Source of the DNA: Bacteroidota bacterium
GTDB taxonomy: Bacteria; Bacteroidota; Bacteroidia; AKYH767-A; CANKSK01
Reading direction: 5' to 3'
DNA length: 5,775 nt
Assembly: GCA_947485425.1 (NCBI GenBank)
Contig: CANKSK010000082.1
Coordinates: 1-5,775, forward strand
Shown piece after piece: positions 1 to 5,775 of the stretch (its first letter is position 1; each line of letters begins with the position of its first letter). Position numbers and translations under genes: made by a program. A model generated the notes under the pieces. That model did not search any database. It was given only the letters and a program-made list of their open reading frames with translations, and was not told the origin of the DNA.

Positions 1-1455
1 AATCCTGGAGATATTTCTTTCTTGTTAAGAATTGAATCGGGTGAAAGCTTCCTTGCCAATCAGCTCCATCTTTTTGAAGATGCTGAACTTCCTCAACTGT
101 ATCGAAAACTTTCACAACTGCCTGAAAACTACGAAAATGATGAAGTCATCACCGAACTTTTCAGACGCATTGAAAATACCAATGACTCTTTTTTCATCAC
201 AGGAAAAGCAGGAACAGGAAAATCAACATTCATTCACTATTTTGCAAAAAAAACCCAAAAAAAAGTCTTAATGATGGCCTTCACTGGCATTGCAGCAATG
301 AATGCCGGCGGACAAACCATTCATTCATTTTTCAGATTACCCCTAAAGCCCCTATTACCGGGTGATCATGAAATAACCCTTTTTGAACAAGCAACACAAA
401 AATTTAAAATCATCCAAAAAACCGATACCTTCATCATTGATGAGGTTTCAATGCTTCGATCTGATATTTTAGAAGCAATTGACTTTTCCTTAAGACACAA
501 TGGCGGAAATCCGCATAAACCTTTCGGTGGAAAACAAATACTATTCGTTGGAGACATTTTCCAACTCCCCCCCGTTACGGCCGAAATAATTGATGGAATC
601 CGATTCCAAGAAATCTATGCAAGTGAATATTTCTTTCATGCGCCGGCATATAAAAAAATGAACCCCTTGTATTTTGAATTTAAGGTTTCACATCGACAAA
701 AAAATGACCAAGAATTTGTAGAAATGCTCGATAAAATTCGAATCTGCAAAACCGATCAGGCGCTTCTCAATACATTAAACGAAAGATATGCACCGGATTA
801 TCAACCAACAAACGAAGAATTTGTCATCAAACTGACAGCCGACAACGCCATAGCAAATGCAGAAAATGCAATGAAATTGCGTGAACTTCCATACGCCGAC
901 CTGCCACCTTTTGAAGCTGAAATAACCGGTGAATTTGCAGTACAAAAATTCCCCACTGCCAAAACGTTGGAACTAAAAAAAAATGCTCAGGTCATCTTCA
1001 TCAAAAATGATACGGGTAAAAAATGGGTGAATGGAACCATTGCCAAAATTGATTTTATCACCAAAGATTTTATTGAAATCCGCCTTCAAGATGGCAGTAT
1101 ACACAGGCTCGAAAAAGAAACCTGGGAAAATAGAAGATATAAATTCGACAAAACAAAAAATAGAATTATTTCCGAAATCACCGGAACCTTTAAACAATAT
1201 CCCATTCGACTCGCTTGGGCAATCACCATCCATAAAAGCCAAGGACTCAGCTTTGATCAAGTCATTATTGATATGGGCCGCGGCGCTTTTGTAAATGGAC
1301 AAGTGTACACGGCTTTAAGCAGATGTAGAACGTTACAAGGCATTAAACTGACAAAAAAACTGCGAAAGGAAGACATCATTTCGGATAAAAGAATTATAGA
1401 CTTTCATGAAACAGAACAATTGCTTTCGCAACTGAAGGAAAATGAATCGAATTAA
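1..1455 (+). CDS. Pif1-family SF1B DNA helicase, 5' end open at window edge
   Basis: Predicted ATP-driven 5'-to-3' DNA helicase of the Pif1/RecD-like group, acting on nucleoid DNA in replication, recombination or repair; that role comes from the family. Numbering from a TTG at position 22, all core motifs are visible: Walker A GKAGTGKST (61-69), motif Ia around FTGIAAMNAGG (87-97), Walker B IIDEVSML (138-145), the Pif1 signature KPFGGKQILFVGDIFQLPPV (166-185), arginine-containing SHRQ (223-226), an SH3-like insertion VIFIKNDTGKKWVNGTI...TWENRRYKFD (324-376), motif V AITIHKSQGLSFD (400-412) and motif VI YTALSRCR (429-436). The frame has no stop back to base 1, the first in-frame ATG lies after Walker A, and about 60 residues already precede Walker A. 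The true start is therefore probably upstream, with TTG at 22 (a GGAG lies at 7-10) as the alternative. The stop is TAA at 1453-1455. Family assignment is sure; the specific cellular role is not. Confidence 0.9.
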   Translation, partial: NPGDISFLLRIESGESFLANQLHLFEDAELPQLYRKLSQLPENYENDEVITELFRRIENTNDSFFITGKAGTGKSTFIHYFAKKTQKKVLMMAFTGIAAMNAGGQTIHSFFRLPLKPLLPGDHEITLFEQATQKFKIIQKTDTFIIDEVSMLRSDILEAIDFSLRHNGGNPHKPFGGKQILFVGDIFQLPPVTAEIIDGIRFQEIYASEYFFHAPAYKKMNPLYFEFKVSHRQKNDQEFVEMLDKIRICKTDQALLNTLNERYAPDYQPTNEEFVIKLTADNAIANAENAMKLRELPYADLPPFEAEITGEFAVQKFPTAKTLELKKNAQVIFIKNDTGKKWVNGTIAKIDFITKDFIEIRLQDGSIHRLEKETWENRRYKFDKTKNRIISEITGTFKQYPIRLAWAITIHKSQGLSFDQVIIDMGRGAFVNGQVYTALSRCRTLQGIKLTKKLRKEDIISDKRIIDFHETEQLLSQLKENESN

Positions 1456-1488
1456 AGATTCAGTTGCGTTTAAAACTTTTAAGTTTTA
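1443..1488 (+). terminator. Weak AT-rich hairpins at end of helicase gene (possible terminator)
   Basis: Two small inverted repeats lie at the end of the helicase gene. TGAATC (1443-1448) pairs with GATTCA (1457-1462) around the stop codon. TAAAACT (1471-1477) pairs with AGTTTTA (1482-1488) across a four-base TTTA loop. Neither is GC-rich or followed directly by a T-run; the nearest T8 is at 1530-1537. This is at best a poor intrinsic terminator, listed because it is the only such structure between the helicase and the next promoter. Confidence 0.22.
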
Positions 1489-1653
1489 GCATACAAAAAT
1501 TTGACTAAACACTTATTTCGAAACTAATATTTTTTTTATAGGTCAGCATTATTTCATACACAGAAAAAGTAGTGCAACAAAACAACAATAAACCTCCATT
1601 AACAACCATTAGTAAAAGCCTGTAAATAGTTTATCATATCCGAAATATGGAGT

Positions 1654-1684
1654 TTTGACTAATGAAAGTTTTTTTTTAAATTTG
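1654..1684 (+). promoter_or_regulatory. Bacteroidota-type promoter P1 (distal)
   Basis: TTTG at 1654-1657, then exactly 19 bases, then TAAATTTG at 1677-1684. This matches the -33 TTTG / -7 TAnnTTTG consensus known for the primary sigma factor of Bacteroides and relatives, at an accepted spacing. A T9 run fills the end of the spacer. Transcription would start around 1690 and give a leader of about 55 bases. The -7 element overlaps the -33 element of promoter P2. Confidence 0.6.
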
Positions 1685-1711
1685 ATTTTTAAATAAATTT
1701 AATTATATTTG
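1681..1711 (+). promoter_or_regulatory. Bacteroidota-type promoter P2 (proximal)
   Basis: TTTG at 1681-1684, then exactly 19 bases, then TATATTTG at 1704-1711: a full match to the Bacteroidota TTTG / TAnnTTTG promoter. The expected transcription start near 1716-1720 leaves a leader of about 25 bases before the TTG start at 1744. This is the best candidate for the main promoter of the secreted-protein operon. Its TTTG is the same four bases that end the -7 element of P1. Confidence 0.7.
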
Positions 1712-1743
1712 TTATATATTACATTTTACCTTAATTTCTACTT

Positions 1744-1842
1744 TTGAAAACTAACCGTATTTTATTCCAAATCAATCACCGTAATGCAAAGTTTATTTTA
1801 TTAGCTTTATTGAGTTGTCTCTCGTATAAATATACGAATGCA
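1744..1842 (+). other. Signal peptide of fibre-like protein
   Basis: Residues 1-33 have Lys2, Arg5, Arg13 and Lys16 in the N-region, a hydrophobic core FILLALLSCL (18-27), and a polar C-region ending TNA before Gln34. An A|Q junction is typical of Bacteroidota signal peptidase I substrates. LLSC (22-25) resembles a lipobox, so lipoprotein processing at Cys25 is a less likely alternative. The peptide supports the unusual TTG start. Confidence 0.75.
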
Positions 1843-4077
1843 CAGTGCTCAGACTGTCTCAATATAAATTGTTCCACTTCTGCAAGCGCCCTTGGGGATT
1901 GTTCATTTGCACAAGGAGATGGTTCCACTTCCGGGGGCAGCAATTCTATTTCTATGGGAAAAAATGCAAGTGCAATTGGGCTAAGTTCCGTGGCGCTTGG
2001 TGAGAGAATAATTTGTGATGGAGATTATGCAGCGGGACTGGGCTATACAAGTAATGCAAATGGAGATTTTAGTATAGCAATAGGAACATACGTAAAAAGC
2101 ATTTCAACAGCAACAGCGAATTTTGTGATTGGGAAGGGGGTATCTTCGGGCTCAACCTTGGATAATAGCACCAATAATTCCCTTAAAATAGGTTTTAACA
2201 GCACTGTTCCCACAATTTTTGTGACAGGTGGATCAGGCGCAGGTACATACGGGATGGTTGGAATTGGTACGGCGAGCGCACCGGTTTCTCTTCTTCATGT
2301 TGAGGGCACTGAACAAATAGGAACAGCGTCTTCGGTCACTGGAATATTAAAATTTTATAATAGTGCAAGTGCAAATTTTACTGCTTTCCAGGCTGGTAAT
2401 GCAAGTTCAGGTGTAACTTATACGTTGCCTACCGCAGATGGTACAAATGGACAGGTATTAACTACTAATGGTTCAGCAATTTTATCATGGGGAGCCGGAT
2501 GGGCTGGTTCTGCATGGTTACTTAACGGTAATTCAGGAACAACTGCAGGTACTAATTTTATTGGTACTACTGATAATGTTGACTTTATTTTTAAAACAAA
2601 TAATAGTGAAAAGGCAAGAATGACCGCAATCGGCAATTTTGGAATTGGAACCTCATCTCCAACATCAATTTTTCATACAATTGCATCAGGTGCTAAAACT
2701 GCTGCTTATACAGGTAACTTTCTTTCCTGCACCGCCACATCTTCAACTTCTTCAATTACAAAAGCGGCCTTGGAAATTCAATCAACAGGTTCGTGGGCCG
2801 GAACGAGCGCAAGTAATATAGGATTATTAGTTTCAAGCGTGACGGGAGGTACCAATAATTATGATGCAATATTTAACGGAGGAGGAAATGTTGGAATAGG
2901 CACCAACAGTCCCGCTGATTTTTTACACATGCACAAACCTACAGAAACAGCTATTTACACAAGATATACGAATAGTCTTGGAGTTACGGGATTTAGATTG
3001 GGAATTGAAAAACATAACCGTGGCGAAATAAGGATGGTAGATGATAGAAGATTATCTTTTTTTACAAATGATAGTGAAAGAATGAGAATTGATTCCACCA
3101 GTGGCTTTGTCGGCATAGAAGTACGGGGTGGTTCTCCATTTCACACTCCTAGAAATCTTTTACATTTACACCAAAATGATAATAGCACTCCTATTTATCT
3201 TCAGTTAACAAATCTGTCATCGACATCAACAAGTGCTAATAGAGGAGTTAAAATAGGAATCCGTTATGATGGTTCTAATTCAAATGCAGAATTAATTCAG
3301 GAAGAGAATGGCCCAATGGTTTTTTTTACTTCAAATAGCACAAATACCTATGAAAGAGTGCGAATCAACTCCGAAGGAAACTTTGGTATTGGTACAAATA
3401 ATCCTACTTCTCTTCTCCATACTGTTGCTTCGGGAGCTCAGACAGTAACTTATACAGGAAATTTACTTACTAATTCTGCCACATCATCCACATCATCAAT
3501 TAATAAATATGGGGTTCAGGTAACATCTACAGGAACATGGAATGGAAGTGCATCAACTAATACGGGATTTTATGTGTCTTCGGTAACAGGAGGAACAACA
3601 AATTATGATGCCGTTTTTAATGGCGGAAATAACGTTGGTATAGGACTTGCCACTCCAGCATCTAAACTTGAAATTAAAGGTTCGGGTACCACTTCTTCCT
3701 CCTCTTCTTTGAATGTTACCAATTCATCTGGTAATTCAATGCTTCATGTGAGAGATGATGGAAGAACAGGAATTGGAACAACATCCCCGGGTTCAAAACT
3801 TGAGGTAAAAGGAAGCGGAACAACATCCTCATCTTCTGCATTGAATGTCACAGATAATAGTGGAAATACGTTATTTTTTGTTCAGGATGATGGGGAGATT
3901 GGAATTGGGACAAGTACATTTACGGCAAATACTTCCACAAAATTAAAATCCACAGGTGATATTGCGGTTACGACTGCGGGAAAAGGATTTATTGTAAAAG
4001 ATAGCGCAAATGGTAATTGTTATTTGATAACAACTACTAACGGGGTCTTAGGTGTCATTATAACTAATTGCCCTTAA
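1744..4077 (+). CDS. Secreted fibre-like repeat protein with YadA-head-like and GIGT repeats
   Basis: A 777-residue exported protein, probably a surface or extracellular fibre or adhesin (inference). Start is TTG at 1744: an in-frame stop sits at 1732-1734, the next in-frame ATG is residue 71, and a good signal peptide begins right at this TTG (basic N-region, hydrophobic FILLALLSCLSY at 18-29, cleavage likely at NA|Q, 33/34). Domains in order: five exact 14-residue YadA-head-like units (45-114) plus a longer sixth (115-130); NNSLKIGFNS...TIFVTG (144-162); a tail-fibre-like LKFYNSASANFTAFQ...YTLPTADGTNGQVLTTNGS segment (202-243); then (N/F)(V/F)GIGT..(S/P) modules at 171, 298, 382, 546, 630, 674 and 718, a pattern common in Bacteroidota secreted and phage-tail-like proteins. 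The C-terminus (747-777, GKGFIVKDSANGNCY...TNCP) resembles the cap often ending such proteins. There is no T9SS sorting domain, no S74 chaperone peptidase and no YadA anchor. It is Ser/Thr/Gly/Asn-rich and read from tandem promoters; exact function unknown. Confidence 0.85.
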   Translation: MKTNRILFQINHRNAKFILLALLSCLSYKYTNAQCSDCLNINCSTSASALGDCSFAQGDGSTSGGSNSISMGKNASAIGLSSVALGERIICDGDYAAGLGYTSNANGDFSIAIGTYVKSISTATANFVIGKGVSSGSTLDNSTNNSLKIGFNSTVPTIFVTGGSGAGTYGMVGIGTASAPVSLLHVEGTEQIGTASSVTGILKFYNSASANFTAFQAGNASSGVTYTLPTADGTNGQVLTTNGSAILSWGAGWAGSAWLLNGNSGTTAGTNFIGTTDNVDFIFKTNNSEKARMTAIGNFGIGTSSPTSIFHTIASGAKTAAYTGNFLSCTATSSTSSITKAALEIQSTGSWAGTSASNIGLLVSSVTGGTNNYDAIFNGGGNVGIGTNSPADFLHMHKPTETAIYTRYTNSLGVTGFRLGIEKHNRGEIRMVDDRRLSFFTNDSERMRIDSTSGFVGIEVRGGSPFHTPRNLLHLHQNDNSTPIYLQLTNLSSTSTSANRGVKIGIRYDGSNSNAELIQEENGPMVFFTSNSTNTYERVRINSEGNFGIGTNNPTSLLHTVASGAQTVTYTGNLLTNSATSSTSSINKYGVQVTSTGTWNGSASTNTGFYVSSVTGGTTNYDAVFNGGNNVGIGLATPASKLEIKGSGTTSSSSSLNVTNSSGNSMLHVRDDGRTGIGTTSPGSKLEVKGSGTTSSSSALNVTDNSGNTLFFVQDDGEIGIGTSTFTANTSTKLKSTGDIAVTTAGKGFIVKDSANGNCYLITTTNGVLGVIITNCP
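1876..2133 (+). repeat. YadA-head-like 14-residue repeats
   Basis: Residues 45-114 divide into five consecutive units of exactly 14 residues, each ending in a small-hydrophobic-Gly motif: CSFAQG, SISMG, SVALG, YAAGLG, SIAIG. A 16-residue sixth unit ends in NFVIG (130). The S(V/I)A(L/I)G pattern with 14-residue period is that of the left-handed beta-roll head of trimeric autotransporter adhesins such as YadA. A trimeric beta-roll at the tip of this protein is inferred from that. Confidence 0.75.
2632..2901 (+). repeat. 90-residue module A, copy 1
   Basis: Residues 297-386 of the fibre-like protein, from GNFGIGTSSP to GNVGIG. They align without gaps to residues 545-634. By manual count 59 of 90 residues are identical, including ATSSTSSI, VSSVTGG and NYDA(I/V)FNGG. 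This indicates an internal duplication separated by module-B sequence. Confidence 0.85.
2923..3396 (+). repeat. Two diverged B modules (LHxH ... ER(M/V)RI)
   Basis: Residues 394-460 and 473-551 share an order of motifs: LH(M/L)H, a short IY...TN segment, (L/I)GI(E/R), an (S/V)FFT(N/S) strand, then ER(M/V)RI(D/N)S and a GIGT-like end. In the first copy the final motif has decayed to FVGIEVRGGSP. They lie between the two A modules and are much less alike than those are. Confidence 0.6.
3376..3645 (+). repeat. 90-residue module A, copy 2
   Basis: Residues 545-634 of the fibre-like protein form the second copy of module A, exactly 248 residues after the first. The GIGT of the closing motif has become GIGL here. 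Substitutions are mostly conservative (I/L, I/V, S/T, A/S), so the fold is probably kept. Confidence 0.85.
3664..3927 (+). repeat. Tandem 44-residue C modules
   Basis: Residues 641-684 and 685-728 are two adjacent units of 44 residues. Both run KLE(I/V)KGSGTTSSSS, LNVT, SGN, a hydrophobic strand, DDG, GIGT. The GSGTTSSSS stretch is identical in protein but differs in codon choice between copies, so the duplication is not very recent. The motif order is familiar from secreted Bacteroidota repeat proteins. Confidence 0.8.
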
Positions 4078-4087
4078 TATTTTTACA

Positions 4088-4156
4088 ATGAAATATTTAG
4101 TCCGGCTTTTAGCCCTGTTATTCGTATTTTTAATTTCTAAATCTGTTGGATTTGCG
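4088..4156 (+). other. Signal peptide of propeller protein
   Basis: MKYLVR supplies a basic N-region, followed by the hydrophobic stretch LLALLFVFLI (7-16) and a C-region SKSVGFA before Gln24. Cleavage at A23|Q24 would expose an N-terminal Gln, as in many exported Bacteroidota proteins. This supports the ATG at 4088 as the true start. Confidence 0.88.
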
Positions 4157-5767
4157 CAGCTTGTGAAAAAGTGGGATAATACTTTTGGTACAGATAAGCG
4201 CGAATTTGTAATCCCTTTAATTGAAACTATAGATAAAGGATTTCTCATAGGTGGATCAACTATGGCAGGAGTAAATGGGGATAAAACTCAACCCGGATGG
4301 GGTTGGGATGATATTTGGATAGTAAAAACGGATAGCAGTGGTAAGAAGGTATGGGACAAAGATTTTGGAGGAAATCAGCCTGAGGATCTTCATTCTATAC
4401 TTGAAACGTCAAATCAGGATTTATTATTAATTGGATCTTCAAAATCAGGAGTAAGCGGAAATAAAAGCGAGCCTAATTGGGACACTACTACAATTTCGTA
4501 CAAGATAAGCTATGATTTCTGGATTATTAAGACTAATAAATATGGAAATAAAATATGGGATAAAAGATTTGGTGGTACAAATAGTGATGGGCCCAATGCC
4601 GGAATAAATCTTCCCGGAAACACATACTTAATAGGGGGATGGTCTGCATCTGATATTGGTGGAAACAAATCTGAAAGCAATAGAGATTCCTCTCATTCTT
4701 ATTTAACAGATGATTACTGGATTGTTAAAATTGATGATAGTGGCAATAAGATTTGGGACAGAACCTATGGAGGTACTAAAAACGATGTATTAACTACCAT
4801 GCTTCATTCTGACGATGGAGGTATAATATTAGGAGGTTGGTCTAATTCCAATATTGGGGCTGAAAAGTCTGAGGATTCACGGGGAGGATATGATTATTGG
4901 ATTATTAAAATTGACTCTATAGGTAATAAAATATGGGATAAAACCTTTGGGGGTGGTATGGATGATATATTAGAAAATATCACTCAAACTTTAGACGGAG
5001 GATTTATTTTAACAGGTTATTCTTTTTCAGGTATTGGTGGAGAAAAGTCTGAATCAAATTGGGATAATACTTTAATTACCTCGGATTATTGGATAGTTAA
5101 AATTGATGGTAATGGGAATAAAATATGGGACAAAAGGTATGGAGGATCGAGTAGAGATGAACTTTTCAGCTTTAGTCCGTCAACAGGAACAGATGATGGT
5201 AATCTTTTGATTTGCGGTTTTTCGTATAGTCCGTCAGATGGAGATAAAACACAGACCAATTTACCAAGCGGTTCAAGAAATTTTTGGATTATATCAATCA
5301 ATAGTTTAACCCATAAAAAAAATTGGGATCAGACAATTTTCGTAGACCCTGGGTATGGCCATATTCGAACTACGAGCGATAATAATTTTATCATTTGGTG
5401 TGCAACAACTACTGGAATATTTGGCGACAAAACTCAACCGGGAAAAGGATCGGAAGATTACTGGATGGCTAAGTACAAACCTATTACAGCAAATATTTCA
5501 GAAAATACAAGCAGTATTTTTTTTGATATCTATCCCAACCCAACAAGAGAAAATTTCACAATTTCTTACAATCTTCCTATTGAAATATATTCTGCGCATT
5601 TACGAATTTATAATTCATTAGGCATCGAAAAATTACAATGTATCTTATATCGCAATGAAAGTCAGCTTACCAAAGATATAAAACTTGTACCAGGAATTTA
5701 CTTTTTTCAGATAATTACTGAGAAAGGAAATTCAATTGTAAAAAAATTAATAGTTGCTGGAGAATAA
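4088..5767 (+). CDS. T9SS-secreted seven-repeat beta-propeller protein
   Basis: A 559-residue protein predicted to cross the inner membrane by Sec and the outer membrane by the type IX secretion system, ending at the surface or in the medium. Start is ATG at 4088, 10 bases after the previous stop, without a Shine-Dalgarno, so it is probably co-transcribed with the fibre-like gene. Domains: signal peptide (1-23/24, ending FAQ); seven repeats starting at Trp29, 89, 157, 223, 283, 347 and 413, each running WD..(F/Y)GG, a DGG(F/I)I(L)GG-like strand, a polar loop, then (Y/F)WI(V/I)K; and a type A sorting domain (about 479-557) with YPNPTRENF, LRIYNSLG, PGIYFFQI and a final KLIV. The repeats match those common in T9SS cargo of Bacteroidota. 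Seven copies suggest one closed seven-bladed propeller. No catalytic residues are recognisable, so a binding or structural role is likely. Function beyond secretion is unknown. Confidence 0.9.
   Translation: MKYLVRLLALLFVFLISKSVGFAQLVKKWDNTFGTDKREFVIPLIETIDKGFLIGGSTMAGVNGDKTQPGWGWDDIWIVKTDSSGKKVWDKDFGGNQPEDLHSILETSNQDLLLIGSSKSGVSGNKSEPNWDTTTISYKISYDFWIIKTNKYGNKIWDKRFGGTNSDGPNAGINLPGNTYLIGGWSASDIGGNKSESNRDSSHSYLTDDYWIVKIDDSGNKIWDRTYGGTKNDVLTTMLHSDDGGIILGGWSNSNIGAEKSEDSRGGYDYWIIKIDSIGNKIWDKTFGGGMDDILENITQTLDGGFILTGYSFSGIGGEKSESNWDNTLITSDYWIVKIDGNGNKIWDKRYGGSSRDELFSFSPSTGTDDGNLLICGFSYSPSDGDKTQTNLPSGSRNFWIISINSLTHKKNWDQTIFVDPGYGHIRTTSDNNFIIWCATTTGIFGDKTQPGKGSEDYWMAKYKPITANISENTSSIFFDIYPNPTRENFTISYNLPIEIYSAHLRIYNSLGIEKLQCILYRNESQLTKDIKLVPGIYFFQIITEKGNSIVKKLIVAGE
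4172..5473 (+). repeat. Seven W-D/YWIVK repeats (predicted propeller blades)
   Basis: Blades begin at nucleotides 4172, 4352, 4556, 4754, 4934, 5126 and 5324 (60, 68, 66, 60, 64, 66 and about 50 residues). Blades 2, 3 and 5 carry 4-10 extra residues just before the (D)(Y/F)W strand. The coding DNA keeps AATAAAATATGGGA identical at the starts of blades 3, 5 and 6, consistent with origin by duplication. Blade 7 is the most diverged, keeping WD, GDKTQPG and YWMAK but lacking the FGG and DGG motifs. Confidence 0.85.
5522..5764 (+). other. T9SS type A C-terminal sorting domain
   Basis: Residues 479-559 show the type A layout: FDIYPNPT at the entry, a mid LRIYNSLG strand, then PGIYFFQI and KKLIV close to the C-terminus. 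In this family the domain directs translocation through the T9SS and is removed by the sortase PorU, often with attachment to A-LPS. The genome must therefore encode a T9SS, none of whose parts lie in this window. Confidence 0.92.
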
Positions 5768-5775
5768 AAAATTTG

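Larger units (their letters stand above)
1456..1743. other. 288-base non-coding intergenic region
   Basis: No credible reading frame or RNA gene is seen here. The region is very AT-rich and contains T-runs at 1530-1537 and 1669-1677. A 9-base direct repeat TTTGACTAA occurs at 1500-1508 and 1654-1662. A CATAT-N5-ATATG dyad lies at 1635-1649, just upstream of the promoters. The functional part appears to be the right-hand 90 bases, which carry two tandem promoters for the downstream two-gene unit. Confidence 0.8.

Noticed and set aside
366..557. Antisense open frame of 63 codons within the helicase gene
   Set aside because: It is a shadow of the Walker B and Pif1-signature coding region; its Cys/Ser/Met-rich product resembles no family.
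973..1302. Antisense open frame of 109 codons within the helicase gene
   Set aside because: It lies opposite the SH3-like insertion and motif V of a clearly conserved helicase. It has no recognisable domain, promoter or sensible composition.
1708..1738. A possible third promoter in series (TTTG at 1708-1711, TAATTTCT at 1732)
   Set aside because: The -7 element lacks the final TG of TAnnTTTG, and transcription would start almost at the start codon.
1807..1818. Lipobox-like LLSC in the fibre-protein signal peptide
   Set aside because: The hydrophobic core before Cys25 is short, and a better signal peptidase I site (TNA|Q) follows. Kept only as an alternative.
2418..2636. Antisense open frame of 72 codons inside the fibre-like gene
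   Set aside because: It arises from the Gly/Thr/Asn-rich coding bias of the opposite strand and shows no motif of its own.
3664..3927. CRISPR or tandem DNA repeat array
   Set aside because: The periodicity is a protein repeat of 132 bases in frame, with synonymous differences and no spacer structure.
1744..4077. Prophage tail-fibre gene
   Set aside because: Some segments resemble tail fibres, but the signal peptide, the Bacteroidota housekeeping-type promoter and the T9SS neighbour point to a cellular secreted protein. No other phage gene is present.

Overview
The window looks like a chromosomal segment from a low-GC member of the Bacteroidota. Three independent signs support this. The last gene ends in a type IX secretion (T9SS) type A sorting domain. 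The intergenic region carries promoters of the Bacteroidota form TTTG-N19-TAnnTTTG. Shine-Dalgarno sequences are essentially absent, and the signal peptides end in the A-Q junction common in this phylum. I cannot place it to genus.

Layout, all on the + strand. (1) Positions 1-1455 hold a Pif1-family superfamily 1B DNA helicase whose reading frame is still open at the left edge, so its N-terminus probably lies outside the window. (2) Positions 1456-1743 are a 288-base AT-rich gap with no gene. It holds a weak hairpin after the helicase and, near its right end, two perfect Bacteroidota promoters in tandem that share one TTTG element. (3) Positions 1744-4077 encode a 777-residue secreted repeat protein that starts at TTG. 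In order it has a signal peptide, YadA-head-like 14-residue repeats, a tail-fibre-like segment, many 'VGIGT.SP..LH' repeat modules and a short conserved C-terminal cap. (4) Ten bases later, positions 4088-5767 encode a 559-residue secreted protein with seven W-D...YWI(V/I)K repeats, predicted to be a seven-bladed beta-propeller, followed by a T9SS type A C-terminal domain.

Genes 2 and 3 almost certainly form one transcription unit driven by the tandem promoters. They probably supply a pair of exported surface proteins, one fibre-like and one propeller displayed through T9SS. No enzyme, immunity, toxin or mobile-element signature is seen, and their function (adhesion or surface structure) is inference. 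The helicase is a separate unit. I see no tRNA, rRNA, CRISPR, insertion sequence or prophage integration signal. The window does not contain a clearly new system. The most notable points are the shared-element promoter pair, the fibre/propeller gene pair, and the missing recognisable sorting signal on the fibre protein.
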